Source of the DNA: Bemisia tabaci
Lineage: Eukaryota > Arthropoda > Insecta > Hemiptera > Aleyrodidae
DNA length: 64,000 nt
Direction: 5' to 3'
NCBI RefSeq assembly: GCF_918797505.1
Contig: NC_092795.1
Span: forward strand, 61,292,916-61,356,915
Part shown: in pieces, positions 32,431 through 43,153 of the stretch
Layout: every line of letters begins with the position of its first letter
Position numbering within the stretch: the stretch's first letter is position 1
The notes under the pieces: model-generated
What the model saw: the letters and a program-made list of their open reading frames with translations, nothing else
Database searches by the model: none
What the model was told of the DNA's origin: nothing
Position numbers and translations under genes: made by a program

Positions 32431-32558
32431 TTGCACATACATTTCTAATAGCATATTCCTCTTTTGTAACTCCAAGCCGAAGCCTATACGTAGACCAAGG
32501 TCTGTGGTAGTCCATACGTAAAGAAAGTAGATGGCGTAAACACCGAAAGGAATGGCCC

Positions 32559-32610
32559 CCAACGCTTGCAGGCTCATACGGCGTTTCTCCTTAGCGAAGC
32601 AGCGTAGGTT
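32559..32610. mobile_element. family A solo right end
   Basis: CAACGCTTGCAGGCTCATAC, GGCGTTTCTCCTTAGCGAAG, CAGCG is the family A right terminus. No left end is found upstream within 400 bp. Confidence 0.65.
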
Positions 32611-32874
32611 TCCTTTGTAATTCATCAGAGGCGCAATGAAATTAATAGCGTAATGGCTGCGAGTTTTCACATCTCTTTGGTCAGCTTCCCACCCAACCTA
32701 CTTAACGCTTACATTAAGCTGATTCGCAGAAGGAGCCCAAGTGTGTGGGTAGCTTTAAAATCACCCCGTAGACACGCTCGACGCGGTAAATTACTTTATT
32801 CTTTTCATATTCCGCTCTTGTTCCGGCTGGGAACAACAAAACGGGGACGTGACGTAAGTAAAAAAAAACCCGCC

Positions 32875-33109
32875 GCACAGTGGATCAAGTCACTAGGAGT
32901 GGTCGGACAAAATTTGGAAACTTTAAACACGTATGACTCCGTTTAGACAAAACTTTGAGGTTCTAAAAATGGTTCCATTGGTTTCCTCGTGAAATTTTCT
33001 AGCTTCAGCATCCCTTGAAATGTAAAATGTGATGAAATAAACACCGAAATTTACAGTTTTAGTCAAAAATTTCATGCCCGACATTTCCAATTGACTCGAT
33101 CCACTGTGC
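32875..33109. mobile_element. family J MITE with GCC duplication
   Basis: Left GCACAGTGGATCAAGTCACT, AGGAGTGGTCGGACAAAATT. Right TTGACTCGATCCACTGTGC. GCC flanks both sides (32872-32874 and 33110-33112). 235 bp, the same length as the 24.2-kb copy. Confidence 0.92.
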
Positions 33110-33119
33110 GCCGTATCGA

Positions 33120-33340
33120 GGAAGATACGGAACGTAAGACGGATCATTTGGAATGAGGGACCGATTTAGCGGGCGCGGAAGCTTTTAGCGGGAGGCGGGG
33201 CGGGGGGAGGCTCCCGTTTGCCGGAGGTGTAGGGAGGAATTGTGAATGAGAAAAAGGCTCACGTGGGCGCGATTAGTGCAGCTTCCGGCTCCTGGATAAC
33301 CCGGTTTATGGTCGCGCCGGTTCCGCGAGGCATTAGCGAA
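33120..33340. other. GC-rich non-repeat island
   Basis: Contains GGGAGGCGGGGCGGGGGGAG and GGTCGCGCCGGTTCCGCGAG. No exon or repeat match. Candidate regulatory segment, weakly supported. Confidence 0.3.
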
Positions 33341-33538
33341 GAGTCAGCTGAACTCCTCCTCTCGACAATAGGAACGAGGGATTTTACGCTTCTACGCCCT
33401 GTATATTTTAAGAGATTTTATTTAGTCTCGAAGGAGCCGAATGGGCTTGTTGCGAAGTTCAGATAGTGCGAAAAGAAGAGCTCATTCTTGTAGAAAAGGG
33501 CTCGAAAATCACAATAAACGCATCGGGAAAGTCTTCAA

Positions 33539-33789
33539 TGGACCGCGTTTAGCAGAAAGAAACCAAGGCACATCAGCCATTGCCTTTAATCGGAGATTCA
33601 ATTTTAAACATGAAAACCCTTGGGAAGATTTCTGTGCAAATTTCAGTGAATTTTCTGTGTATTACGAGGAAAATTCCATAAAATTTTCCGAGGAATCTGC
33701 AGAAAGGTTCTCTTGTGAAAAGTTAAATTGCCCGGTTAAATTTTACAACAGCTGATGTGGTTTGGCTCCTTTCTGCTAAACGCTGTCCA
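33539..33789. mobile_element. family Q MITE
   Basis: Left TGGACCGCGTTTAGCAGAAA, GGCACATCAG. Right inverse CTGATGTGGTTTGGCTCCTT, TCTGCTAAACGCTGTCCA. The second copy is at 37722-37977. These termini look familiar from whitefly sequence. Confidence 0.88.
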
Positions 33790-33809
33790 AATACACCCCT
33801 AACTTCAGA

Positions 33810-34040
33810 ACTACATTTCAAGGTTGCCAATTTCCCCTCGCAAAATATGCATTTTTACCAACAAAATCTCGGATACTTCTCACTGAAAATTTCACAGATT
33901 CCTCCGATTTCACGCAAAAATCAGGAAAAGTTTGGTCGAAAATTGCCCCGGTCAATTCTTGTAAAAAATCGAACGGCTTGAGTCAATGTTGCAACCTTGG
34001 AAAAGTGACTTTTCCTCGCAATGGTTACGACGAATTGAAG
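33810..34040. mobile_element. family E-type short element
   Basis: Left CATTTCAAGGTTGCCAATTT, right ATGTTGCAACCTTGGAAAAG, GCAATGGTTACGACG. Imperfect inverted repeat. Confidence 0.6.
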
Positions 34041-34076
34041 TTTCTTCCTTATTTTCACGATCAGAAAAATGTCATT

Positions 34077-34240
34077 CAGCATTGGCGGATCCCGCAAATT
34101 GGTAACATTTTTTCCCCCCATTGAAACCTATAGAAATGTATCGATTTTTGGAGGGGCCAGGTGCTCCAACAAGAATCGATTATTCAACATAGGTTCAAAT
34201 TGAGGATATCCCAGGTTGCCAAATTGCTGGATCCGCCTCT
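34077..34240. mobile_element. family D hAT-like MITE, perfect 8-bp duplication
   Basis: Left CAGCATTGGCGGATCCCGCA, right inverse AATTGCTGGATCCGCCTCTG. ATGTCATT flanks both sides (34069-34076 and 34241-34248). 164 bp. Confidence 0.94.
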
Positions 34241-34663
34241 GATGTCATTCTGACAGTTTGTGTGGGACGGAGTGATATTACTTCCCAAGCTACATTCTTG
34301 GTCCGCGCAAACGAAATTAAGTAATTTAGTGGCGCAATTATTCGGCGTGAAAACGGATGTTGGGTCACATAACTCAATTTATGGGCGCAAAATAGGGGCT
34401 CCGAATATAGAGGGGCGCGGAGGCGGGTGAAAGGCAGAAAATTCCTTTGGTGAACACTAAGAAGACGTCCCCTGAACAATGCAGCAGGTGCTCTTGCCTC
34501 TAGGCCATGCAGCTTTTCCATTTTCCTCGCTGAGAGTGCCATCTCTCCGAGCTCAACTCCCAACCTGGATTGTTCGCATGCACAGTGGCAACCCAAAGTC
34601 GAGCTCCGGCCATGGGTGCTGTTGCTTATTTTTTAACGGAAATCTCTCCATTCTACCGTGTTA

Positions 34664-34873
34664 CACCGAAAAAAGAGGGATGCCGATTTAACATTCTGGA
34701 TGTAAAAAAGTGTGCGACAACTCACAAATCTCTGAATTAACCGCTACATCAATTAATTTAGCAATGTCAAGATGTAAAACTAACTGTTGTGGCGCTTAAT
34801 TCAGCGTTTTGTGAGTTGTCGCACCACTTTTTTACATCCAGAATGTTAAATTAGCATCCTCTTGTTTTTGGTG
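34664..34873. mobile_element. fold-back with TA duplication inside family A terminus
   Basis: Left CACCGAAAAAAGAGGGATGC, TTAACATTCTGGATGTAAAA. Right inverse TTTTACATCCAGAATGTTAA, GCATCCTCTTGTTTTTGGTG. TA flanks both sides (34662-34663 and 34874-34875). Removing it restores CGTG(T/C)TAAGGAAAAACGCC, the family A end. TA duplication suggests mariner/Tc1-type mobilisation. Confidence 0.88.
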
Positions 34874-34941
34874 TAAGGAAAAACGCCATATAAGTCCTAA
34901 GACGTAGCCAAATCTCCGCCGATGAAAATCGAATTCACACG

Positions 34942-35525
34942 GGAAATGGAGAATTTTGCACAAACGTTTTATTTGCTTTATTTAAGAAAGTCTAATAAGC
35001 TAAGCTCGGAGTATTTTTCAACAAAAAATAATTATAAAATGGGAAATAGTAGATGATTAGATTTTAAAATGAGAAAATGTGTCACTATGTGCCGTCCCAT
35101 TTGAACTCATGTATTTTAGTAGATTTGACTATTTTCTCACATTTTCTCCAATAATTTGTCGGTTCCCGGACGAGGGAACATAACTCCACTCCGAGGTTGC
35201 CAAATTGACTGAAACAATTCAGTTTTTCACAACAAACATACATGCACAATTTTCGTCGACATTTTTTCTGATTTTTAAGTGGGATCAAATGAAAAATCGG
35301 TCATTTAAAAATTCCCAAGATTCTACTCGTAAAAGTGCTGTTTGCGAGGGGAAATTGGACAACGTTGAAGTGTAGTTACGTTCTTGCGTAAGGAAAACAT
35401 CGAATCGTTCGATCTCGAAACGAAGGATATCCTCTTGCTTAGTTCTCTTAGTAATTCCATTTTGAACATGAAATTTAAAAAAATTTCAGACACCTGCAGC
35501 AGCTCCATGCAGACAATTTGTCTTC
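34942..35525. mobile_element. family E element nested in family A
   Basis: GGAGAATTTTGCAC, TTTTAAAATGAGAAAATGTG, TTGAACTCATGTATTTTAGT, ATTTTCTCACATTTTCTCCA match the E left arm. A second E-type pair lies at 35160-35405 (CGAGGTTGCCAAATTGACTG and TAGTTACGTTCTTGCGTAAG). Boundaries approximate. Confidence 0.65.
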
Positions 35526-36231
35526 AAATTTTTCGGACAATTTCGTTCGCAATTTAATCTGAAATATCTGAAAGAAAAATTACGCATAACTGTCCTCAAG
35601 AATAAATTTGAATGTTCTTACGGCGTTATTCTTTGGACGGTAGCATGCCGCGACGTCTTACGGAGGGATTACTGAAAAATTAGCAACAGCGAGGGGGTGG
35701 ATTTTGTGCAGAAAACAATTAAAACTTGTTTTTGTTGGGCCACGAGTAAGCCGACCCTTAATAATCCATTCCCACGAGAAGGGCGGTTTCGGGTACCTGC
35801 TCAACACCGCCAACTCGATAATTTATCGTTCACCCCTTTTTATGGGTCAACATGTGAGATTTATGAATAGATTCGTCTGAGTATGTATTCATCTCGTTTA
35901 CGTGTAAAGCGCCGCGGGGTGCGCCCGCTCGAGCTTGGAGCTCTCAAAGTCCCATTACTCAAACATTTAGCCTTAGGCTTTCATTATTCTTCATTTTACA
36001 CTCCGGCCCTCCCTCGCTTTCGTCGAAGCGTCGCACTTTTAATTTTAAACAAATTAAAAGTTTGAAAAAATACGTAAGACGAAGGGATCTGAACCATCGT
36101 CTGAGTTATTGCGTATTTTTGAATACACCCGTTTTCGCGCGGAAAAGAACTAATTCGGACCCCCCTTTTTTTTCATCCCCGTGACTTGTTTTTCGTATCC
36201 ATTTGATTCACATTGAACGCATACCACTATT
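35526..36231. other. family A remainder, then non-repeat stretch with a GC-rich patch
   Basis: After 35643 the sequence matches no repeat family. 35760-35960 is GC-richer (GCCGCGGGGTGCGCCCGCTC) and could be regulatory. No exon recognised. Confidence 0.3.
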
Positions 36232-36466
36232 CTCACCGTGCTAAGGAAGAACGCCGTATGAGCTTTTGTTCGTTGCCAAATATCCGTTGATAAATCACGA
36301 ATTTCGTGGTAAACTCATGAATATTTTCTGTCCAGTTTTGCAGATGATTTTGTCCTGAAAATTTCGAGGAAAAATATTTAAAACTTTCCTAAAAAATAAA
36401 CATTTCATCGAAGGAAATTTTGGCAACTCTCGAATGTTCATACGGCGTTCTTCCTTAGCACGGCAG
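36232..36466. mobile_element. family A MITE, perfect TATT duplication
   Basis: Left CTCACCGTGCTAAGGAAGAA, CGCCGTATGAGC. Right TACGGCGTTCTTCCTTAGCA, CGGCAG. TATT flanks both sides (36228-36231 and 36467-36470). 235 bp. Confidence 0.95.
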
Positions 36467-36479
36467 TATTGCCTCAACA

Positions 36480-36560
36480 ATGGACCACGAACCACTAGAC
36501 AAAGTGTGAATTTAAGCATTCTAATCCGTGTTTACTAAACAAAACTTCGAATAGAATACA
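36480..36560. mobile_element. family R partial terminus
   Basis: ATGGACCACGAACCACTAGA, CAAAGTGTGAATTTAAGCAT and TGTTTACTAAACAAAACTTC follow the family R left arm with an 8-base repeat of CCAC. No matching right end. Confidence 0.65.
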
Positions 36561-36641
36561 GTTTGAGCCACGAAAATTACTGAAATCAACTCTCGAATAA
36601 GTCATCACCGTCTTTAGTTTATATATGTTTGGGAATTTTCA

Positions 36642-37193
36642 ATGGACCACTAGACAAGGTACGAATTTCAGCATTCTGATACATGTTTCTTAACTAAAAT
36701 TTCATGTAGAACACGATGCGCACATAGAAAATTACCGACATTAACTCCTTACTAAGATATTTGATGATTCTTGATGTGTGAATTCAAACAATCCGCTCAT
36801 TAAAACTCAATGCTCTACGTGATTCACATCGCGCGCTAAACGTTATCATGGCAGCCTCTGCGATGTAAAAATCTGGCAACCTCAATCTTGACGCTTTGGC
36901 TCAGCTGTAGCAAATAGCTTATAGTTTGAACAACACATGGTGGAAAATGAACATTGCTCGATTGAGAAGCTTTCTGAAACCGTTATAGTGAGCGATTTGA
37001 CTCACGTAGAGCTTTGAGTTTCTTGAGAGCGGGCAGTTCAAATTCCTTGTAGCCAATGTGAAATAAAAACGTTAATATCTTTGTTAGGAGTTGGTTTCAG
37101 TAATTTTCGTTGTAAGAATCGTGTTTTACGTGAAATTCTGATTAAGAAACATGTATCAGATTGCTTAAATTCGTACCTTGTCTAGTGGTCCAT
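36642..37193. mobile_element. family R TIR element (552 bp)
   Basis: Left ATGGACCACTAGACAAGGTA, CGAATTTCAGCATTCTGATA. Right inverse TATCAGATTGCTTAAATTCG, TACCTTGTCTAGTGGTCCAT. The arms are over 100 bp and reach past CATGTTTCTTAA. The unique middle has no coding frame. Fragments lie at 36480-36560, about 55085-55172 and about 60230-60290. Confidence 0.9.
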
Positions 37194-37277
37194 TCCCCGC
37201 TCCCAAGAAAAACAATAGTCCACTTGAAACGAATTGATTTTTTTTTAAGTCAACGAGGGCATGTAATGTGGTTACGT

Positions 37278-37427
37278 CAGTGGCGAACTGTGAAAAATCG
37301 ACTATCGACATTTTTCCATAGGAAACCACAGTAAAGGATTCATTCGTAGGGTATATACCCTGATAATCGATCTTTTTTCATAGGTTTAAAATGGGGAAAT
37401 AGCGATAGTCGATTCATCGCGACACTG
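37278..37427. mobile_element. family F MITE
   Basis: Left CAGTGGCGAACTGTGAAAAA, CGACTATCGACATTTTTCC. Right AATGGGGAAATAGCGATAGT, GATTCATCGCGACACTG. Confidence 0.8.
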
Positions 37428-37721
37428 CACCGTAGCGTGGGTGGCTTTGACGGAGGTGACGTGTGAACTCTCTGACGCCGAAAGAAACTAGGCACTTTAT
37501 CACATCACTCATTCTTCATTCACTTAGCGAGTATAATCGCATATGAAGACGCGCTACGATTGCCCCTGCACCTGAACACTTTTCTCGTGCACCAGATAAA
37601 TGACACCTTTTAGCTTACATTCTTCCGTACTTCCTCTCGCTTTTGAACATTAATTTTCCTCCAACGTGAGTTCCCGTCGGAGATCAAAGGATATGATCCC
37701 CGGGAAGAGATTCCAAATATC

Positions 37722-37977
37722 TGGACCGCGCTAAGCAGAAAGGAATCAAGCCACATCAGATATTGCCAAAATTAATCGGGCAATTTAATTTATTATACGA
37801 AAAACGGTGGTGCGGATTTTTGTGCAAATTTCAGTGGATTTTCTGCGCAGTTTGAAGCAAATCCCCTAAAAATGTCAAAGAAATCCGCTTGTACGTTCTC
37901 TTGTAAGAAATTAAATTGTCCAATTAAATTTGGCAATAGCTGATATGGCTTGGTTCTTTTCTGCCAAACGCGGCCCA
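37722..37977. mobile_element. family Q MITE, second copy
   Basis: Left TGGACCGCGCTAAGCAGAAA, GGAATCAAGCCACATCAG. Right GCTGATATGGCTTGGTTCTT, TTCTGCCAAACGCGGCCCA. Same length and interior order as 33539-33789. Confidence 0.9.
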
Positions 37978-38034
37978 TTTAACATCAGGACAGGCGGAAG
38001 CATCACGGGTATGATTTCTGAAGTATGTATAAGT

Positions 38035-38465
38035 ACATGTCGCTGAAAAATAGTCAGAGTAAGTCAAATGCCTGGGCAAATAGTCTGATATTCTTACGTA
38101 AATTGAAATTCTGCTTCTTTTGCTAATTTCAGACGAATCAAAGCATTATACTCATGTAATTAAGAAATCCCTGTAACAATGGGAATTGTAGAATATCATG
38201 TTAAACGGTTTACAGTTCCTGGAAGAACATTGCTCGTCGCAAAATCGATACTAAAATTTGCAACATGTCATATAAAACAATTTTTTTAAGAACTTTAACA
38301 GTTAAATACAAGAAGCTTTTAAAGTGAAAGGAACGAAGAAAGGTCTTAGATTTGATACGCAATTTTTTTTCAAGATATTGAAAACTCTGAGCTTTTTGTC
38401 ATAAATTGACAAACTTTTGCAAACTGTCATTTCCGTCACGTCGTAAGCTATGTAGAATCCCACCA
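38035..38465. mobile_element. family L element (diverged)
   Basis: GTAAGTCAAATGCCTGGGCA, AATAGTCTGATATTCTTACG near the left end and GAAAACTCTGAGCTTTTTGT, CATAAATTGACAAAC near the right correspond in order to the better copy at 43512-43963. Confidence 0.6.
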
Positions 38466-39576
38466 TCCGCAAGGGAGTAAATAAGGCAATCAAAACCCGA
38501 GTTAGAAAAACGAGGATACATCAAAAAGCATTCCATATCGGCTGAGATTTTGATAGAGTGTGCTTCAAAGGGCATACATTTTTAACACTAGTACATGCTT
38601 GGATTTAGTTATGTGAAAATGGTTGGAAAAATAGGACTTTAACTGAAGTTAGTTAATGATATGCATTGCTGACCGATGGGTCCCGATGGATTGGGGTAAG
38701 AGCAAACTCATTTTTGACAATTTTTTACTAAAAATTGACTCAATTTTAAAAACATATATCGTCACTCACTTGCGGTACATCTTTTTAACCCTCATTTTTA
38801 CAAGTATGAGTAACGGAAAAATTGTTTAAAATGTTTTACCACAGTTTGACTTATAGCGCCCCTTACGAAGTTTCATTTTTGACACCACTGTGGCTCGGGC
38901 ACCCCCCCCCCCCCCCCAAAAAAAAAAAATGTTGACCGGTAACTCAAGAGGCGATAGAGAAACGGGATCGTGCGAAAATTCAACCACTTCCTCACAAATT
39001 TTCTTCATCGAGCACGAGGAGGTAGAAGAAGTAAAGAAAGAGGGCCGAGCGATATGAGAGAAAACGACGACAAGGAAAAGACAAGAAAAGGGGTGGAAAG
39101 TGTCATTGAACTGATTATCCGGGGAGGATCCGAATAAAAATAAATTCTAGAAAATGAGAGTGTAGGTGTCTCATGAATCCAGATGATTAGCTCACTGAGC
39201 CCTCGAGCCGGGCAGAAGCGCCGCGGGGTTGGGCGTATATTTTGACAGATATCCCCCGGTTCCCCCGGTTTTTATGGCTGCAATTTCGATTAAAATAATT
39301 CTGCCGTGCACCGTAGCTAGGGCTCCTTCTAAACCTGTCAATCCGTCCAGATGCGGGATTCCGTTTCATCGCTCCGCGCTTTTTGGGTCGCGACAACATT
39401 GAAAGCTCGTCCACGTATAATCTCTTTAATTCAACACGGAGGGTACTTTTGTAAAGCGGAATGCGCTCGGAAAATTTTGGTGGCACTGGACTTTGGTTTT
39501 CTAAAAATTCAAGCTGCGGGGCTAACTTATTTATCTCAGAAAATTTCATAGATGACGCAGAAGTTAAGTGTACCTA
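38466..39576. other. gene-free stretch; GC-richer patch at 39180-39360
   Basis: 38901-38929 is a run of C followed by a run of A. 39180-39360 is GC-richer and matches no repeat family (AGAAGCGCCGCGGGGTTGGG). No exon called. The minus-strand frame at 39187-39549 has no recognisable domain. Confidence 0.35.
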
Positions 39577-39775
39577 CACTGGGAAAAAAATTCCGGCCGT
39601 AGAAGCCGTACTTACGGGCTATACTTAAATGCCGTCCGCGTTCCGGGCTCAGAGGCCGAAAGTTCTGGTCGTAACATCCGGAGCAATCTAAGTTACGGCT
39701 CTTGAAGTCGGAACTTCCAGCCTCTGACCTCAGAACGGCCGGTATGTTTATACAGCCCGTAACTTTTTTTTCAGT
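39577..39775. repeat. fold-back element, CACTGGGAAAAAAA type
   Basis: Left CACTGGGAAAAAAATTCCGG, GTAGAAGCCGTACTTACGGG. Right CAGCCCGTAACTTTTTTTTC, AGTG. The interior is built of repeated GGC(T/C)G words. Confidence 0.8.
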
Positions 39776-40014
39776 GATAGCTTATTCGGATGGAAAGCAA
39801 GACCACTCGCAAATTATGGTGCGAATCATAGCTTTAATTTACCGATTCGCACTTGACACTTTTAATTCCTGGATTCAAAACCAAGCATCATGATGTGAAA
39901 CTTCCAAAACATTGCAGTGAGCACAGATTCCTTCAAAAAAGGTTTCAAGAAGCAAAGTTAATCAGCTCAACGTAGCGGTACGGGTTTTAAAGGAGCAAGT
40001 CTGGTTAGTATGCA

Positions 40015-40273
40015 CTGCCGTGCTAATGCTAAAAGAGAACACCGCATGAGACTGTAGGCGTTCCCTAATTTTCTGAGATGAAATAAAAGTTTTCAAGAAT
40101 GCTTGTGAATATTTTCTCTCCTATTTATAAAAGAATTTCATTCGCAATTTCATCTGAAGTATTGAGGAATTTCAAAGAAGAATATTCATGATCATCCTCC
40201 CAAAAAAGTATTTTATCGGGGAAAATTAGGTGATCCACGAATTTCCTCGCGGCGTTCTTTCTCAGCAATGTGA
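40015..40273. mobile_element. family A MITE (diverged)
   Basis: Left CTGCCGTGCTAATGCTAAAA then CACCGCATGAG. Right CCTCGCGGCGTTCTTTCTCA, GCAATG. About 114 bp upstream of the next A copy, in the same orientation. Confidence 0.75.
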
Positions 40274-40387
40274 AGTAACTCAGCGGTCCTTATTTTCTGC
40301 CGAAGAAATTCATTTAAGAGCGCTAAATTATTACCTCTTCTTCCACGCATAAATATTCAACTCTGACGCTCTAGCCGGAACTCCACT

Positions 40388-40639
40388 CTGCCGTGCTGAG
40401 AAGAAACGTTGTAAGAACCTTCAGGCGTTGCCAAATTTCCCACGGTAAATTACGAATTTTCGGGAAAATTTGACAATGTTTTTCTTCCGATTTTTCAGAT
40501 AATTCTGCTCGTAATTTAACCTTTTCTACAAATTTCAAGGAACAATATTCACAACTTAATGCTTTCAAAATGAATATTTTCTGAGGAGAAATTTGGCAAA
40601 ACTCGAAGGCTCATACGGCGTTTTTCCATAGCTTGGCAG
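40388..40639. mobile_element. family A MITE, perfect CACT duplication
   Basis: Left CTGCCGTGCTGAGAAGAAAC, GTTGTAAGAACC, AGGCGTTGCCAAATTTCCC. Right AAGGCTCATACGGCGTTTTT, CCATAGCTTGGCAG. CACT flanks both sides (40384-40387 and 40640-40643). Confidence 0.95.
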
Positions 40640-40852
40640 CACTTGAGAGGATCCCGAAGCGCATCGTGCAACAACTCGACGTTCTGTCCTCAAAACTTAT
40701 TGTTATTGTGGAGGAAACTTAGGCGCACTCTCCTCCGTAGTATTTTCACACAAAATTATTTTGAAGTATGGTAATTATTACACGATTGCACCCTGAAACG
40801 CTGATGAAGAGCTGAAAAAGTGTTTCCATCGGCTTTTTATCGCATGCATATG

Positions 40853-41022
40853 AGGAGCCGTCCCTAAATTACGTAACGCTCAGGAAGGGGGGTGTCGAGG
40901 AGAGCGTTACGTCATTTTATTTTTACGTGTTTAAGGATAGGGACCTACGTTGCAAAAGCGTTATCAGAGGGGAGGTCGTCAAAAATGCCGAAAAAGTGCG
41001 TCACGTAGGAATGGCCACTAAC
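40853..41022. mobile_element. MITE of the insect-wide 'ACGTAACG' type
   Basis: Left GGAGCCGTCCCTAAATTACG, TAACGCTCAGGAAGGGGGGT. Right AAAAAGTGCGTCACGTAGGA, ATGGCC. Elements with a GGCCGTCC(N)TAAATTACGTAACGC terminus and a G-rich stretch next to it are common across insects (recollection). Confidence 0.65.
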
Positions 41023-41796
41023 TGCACATCGAATATTTTTATAGATTATAAAACAAGATGACAAATGTATGCACTACTGTTCCGGGTCCTAAAAGAGTTC
41101 TAATTCGATTGAAAAGTTTACACGTTACAGGCAGTTTGATATAACATGAGACTGTGCTGTAAATACAAGTTATTCAGTTCTCGAATGTATTGGGCGAGTG
41201 TCAATCCACCCATTATCAGCAAACACGGGGTTTAAGAATTATTAGAAGAATAAATCCACCATCTAAAAAATTATCATAATGCATTTTGAAAGTAAATGTT
41301 TGAATGCATGAAATTATGAAATATTCTTTTGTGAAGAGCCAATAATAAAGCAAATACATATTTCACGTTATAGAAAGCAGCATGTCACAATGTATCAAAC
41401 TACCTTTTTCATTACCAATTACACATGTAAAATGTAATTTAATGGTAACTGGAATTTTTAATTGCAAGAGATCAGCCGAGAAGTGAGTTCCTAAAGAATT
41501 CCTTGTGTGCTATCACGAAGCTTTTCTTAGGTAAAAAATAATAATTTAGTATAATACATACTACACCATTCTATGTCATTCAATTTCTATGCTCATTAGT
41601 TCTAATACTTCAGAGGCACAGATTTTAAATATTAATGAGTTATTTTAGTCAATCCTTTTACTAACGATGCTTTACAACCGCATGCAATGTAATGCAAGCG
41701 TAAAAAAAAAATAATTTTGAGCAGTTGTCTTACAGTTTCACTTTTAACACGTGAAACCCCCTCCATTTAATATTTTTTAAGTCTACAACGCCAAAT
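41023..41796. other. no recognisable feature
   Basis: Strongly AT-rich. No exon or element recognised. Confidence 0.35.
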
Positions 41797-41927
41797 GGAC
41801 GTGTTTCTGCCAAACGGAACTATGTGCATAAGGACATGACAGACATGAGCCCTGAGACTCACACGAATATATGCATAACAGGGCTCACGTCATAATGCAC
41901 ATAGTTCCGTTCGGCAAAACTACGTCC
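41797..41927. mobile_element. family B MITE with AAAT duplication
   Basis: Left GGACGTGTTTCTGCCAAACG, GAACTATGTGCAT. Right AATGCACATAGTTCCGTTCG, GCAAAACTACGTCC. AAAT flanks both sides (41793-41796 and 41928-41931). The inner half has an 8-bp tandem (GACATGACAGACATGA). Confidence 0.93.
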
Positions 41928-41931
41928 AAAT

Positions 41932-43153
41932 ATTACCTCTCACCGATCAATTTAATCAGAAAGAACTCACTATTTAACTCGCTAAACTACCGGTGATTTC
42001 AATTCCTCTGTGCGACAGATGTGACTATACCCTAAATGATCTATTGTTGAAAAACTCAAATTATGTTTACTCGTTTATGCCGAATGGCTGTCTCAACTAG
42101 TATAACTGAAGCATGTTTAAGGTCTTCGACGGGTTGCCGTCATTTTGCGAGTCCTCCAGACCTTGACGAGCCTTTCATCCCTTCCTCCAACTTGCTTCGT
42201 CGTAAGAAAGGAGAGCCGGCACCGAGTAATCGTTAAAACGTTTACAGGCGTTGGATTGGAAGTTCTATAACAACCACGCTTAACGACAAAGGCGGTAGTT
42301 TTAGTTTTTATGGTGATCCTCGATTTTACGATTCAGACATAAGTTAAGACGTTTTCTCCCTCATTTTTTTTTAAAATTCAAGAAATATTTTGATGGATCA
42401 TTGCCTTTAACTAATTTTGATGCAAATGTCCCGCCTCTCTGCACTTTAGATCGCCTGTGAACGACCACATATTCATAATACTCATCTTCGATTGCTGCAA
42501 TGCGAATCTCTCAGTGCTTCCAATCCACGTCCATCAAAATTTCCGGAATTTGGAACTTTCTTGTTCCAATTTCTCCCACTCCATAACCGTCAAATGTTAC
42601 GGGATTCCTTTTAGAATTTTTCCAAAGTTCTGAGAAAGTTCCAAAAAATGCAAAATATCCGAAAAGTCTCGTTCATTTCAAAAGTTCCGGGAAAATTTCA
42701 GGAAAATCTCGATAGTTCCGGAATTGGGAACTAGTTCTGAGAAATGGGAGCACTAGAATTTTTGCTCTCACTCTTTTTTTTTAAAAAAAAAAACAATAAA
42801 CAAGAAACAGTTCCTTCAATTTTCTGTGAATTTGCTTCACTTACTCTAAAACGTTTTTAGAAAATGTAAGGGACACATTTTGATCATATTTGTTTATGTA
42901 ATATATTATACTGGACTAAATCGCACGAAATGTTAAACCGCGGTCCGAGCGTTTTGACTTTATAGCATCCTCTGCGGCAAAGGTGTTCGATAGGAGTTTT
43001 GTAATATGTCAAGAGGCACGACTTGTCTTGATTTTCGGGGTTTTTATCATGAACTGATGACTTAGCTAATATACAAAAGTAATGAGTCAAAATAAAAATA
43101 CTAAAGATATTGAGTAAAAAAGTTCAGTAGCTATGGCAACAAGACTGAGGCCG
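41932..43153. other. gene-free stretch with a weak fold-back
   Basis: 42540-42740 has an imperfect inverted repeat (TTTCCGGAATTTGGAACTTT against GATAGTTCCGGAATTGGGAA). Nothing else recognised. Confidence 0.4.

Larger units (their letters stand above)
34653..35643. mobile_element. family A MITE broken by two insertions
   Basis: The left terminus CTACCGTG is cut by a fold-back and continues GGAAAAACGCCATATAAGTC. The body is cut again by an E-type element at about 34942 and resumes near 35525 (ATTTTTCGGACAATTTCGTT). Right end CTTACGGCGTTATTCTTTGG, ACGGTAG. Confidence 0.82.

Noticed and set aside
21000..40000. Repeated TTTATGG words (Hox/Caudal-like sites) in the GC-rich islands
   Set aside because: A rough base-composition estimate gives about a dozen such 7-mers by chance in a window of this size, so no enrichment can be claimed.
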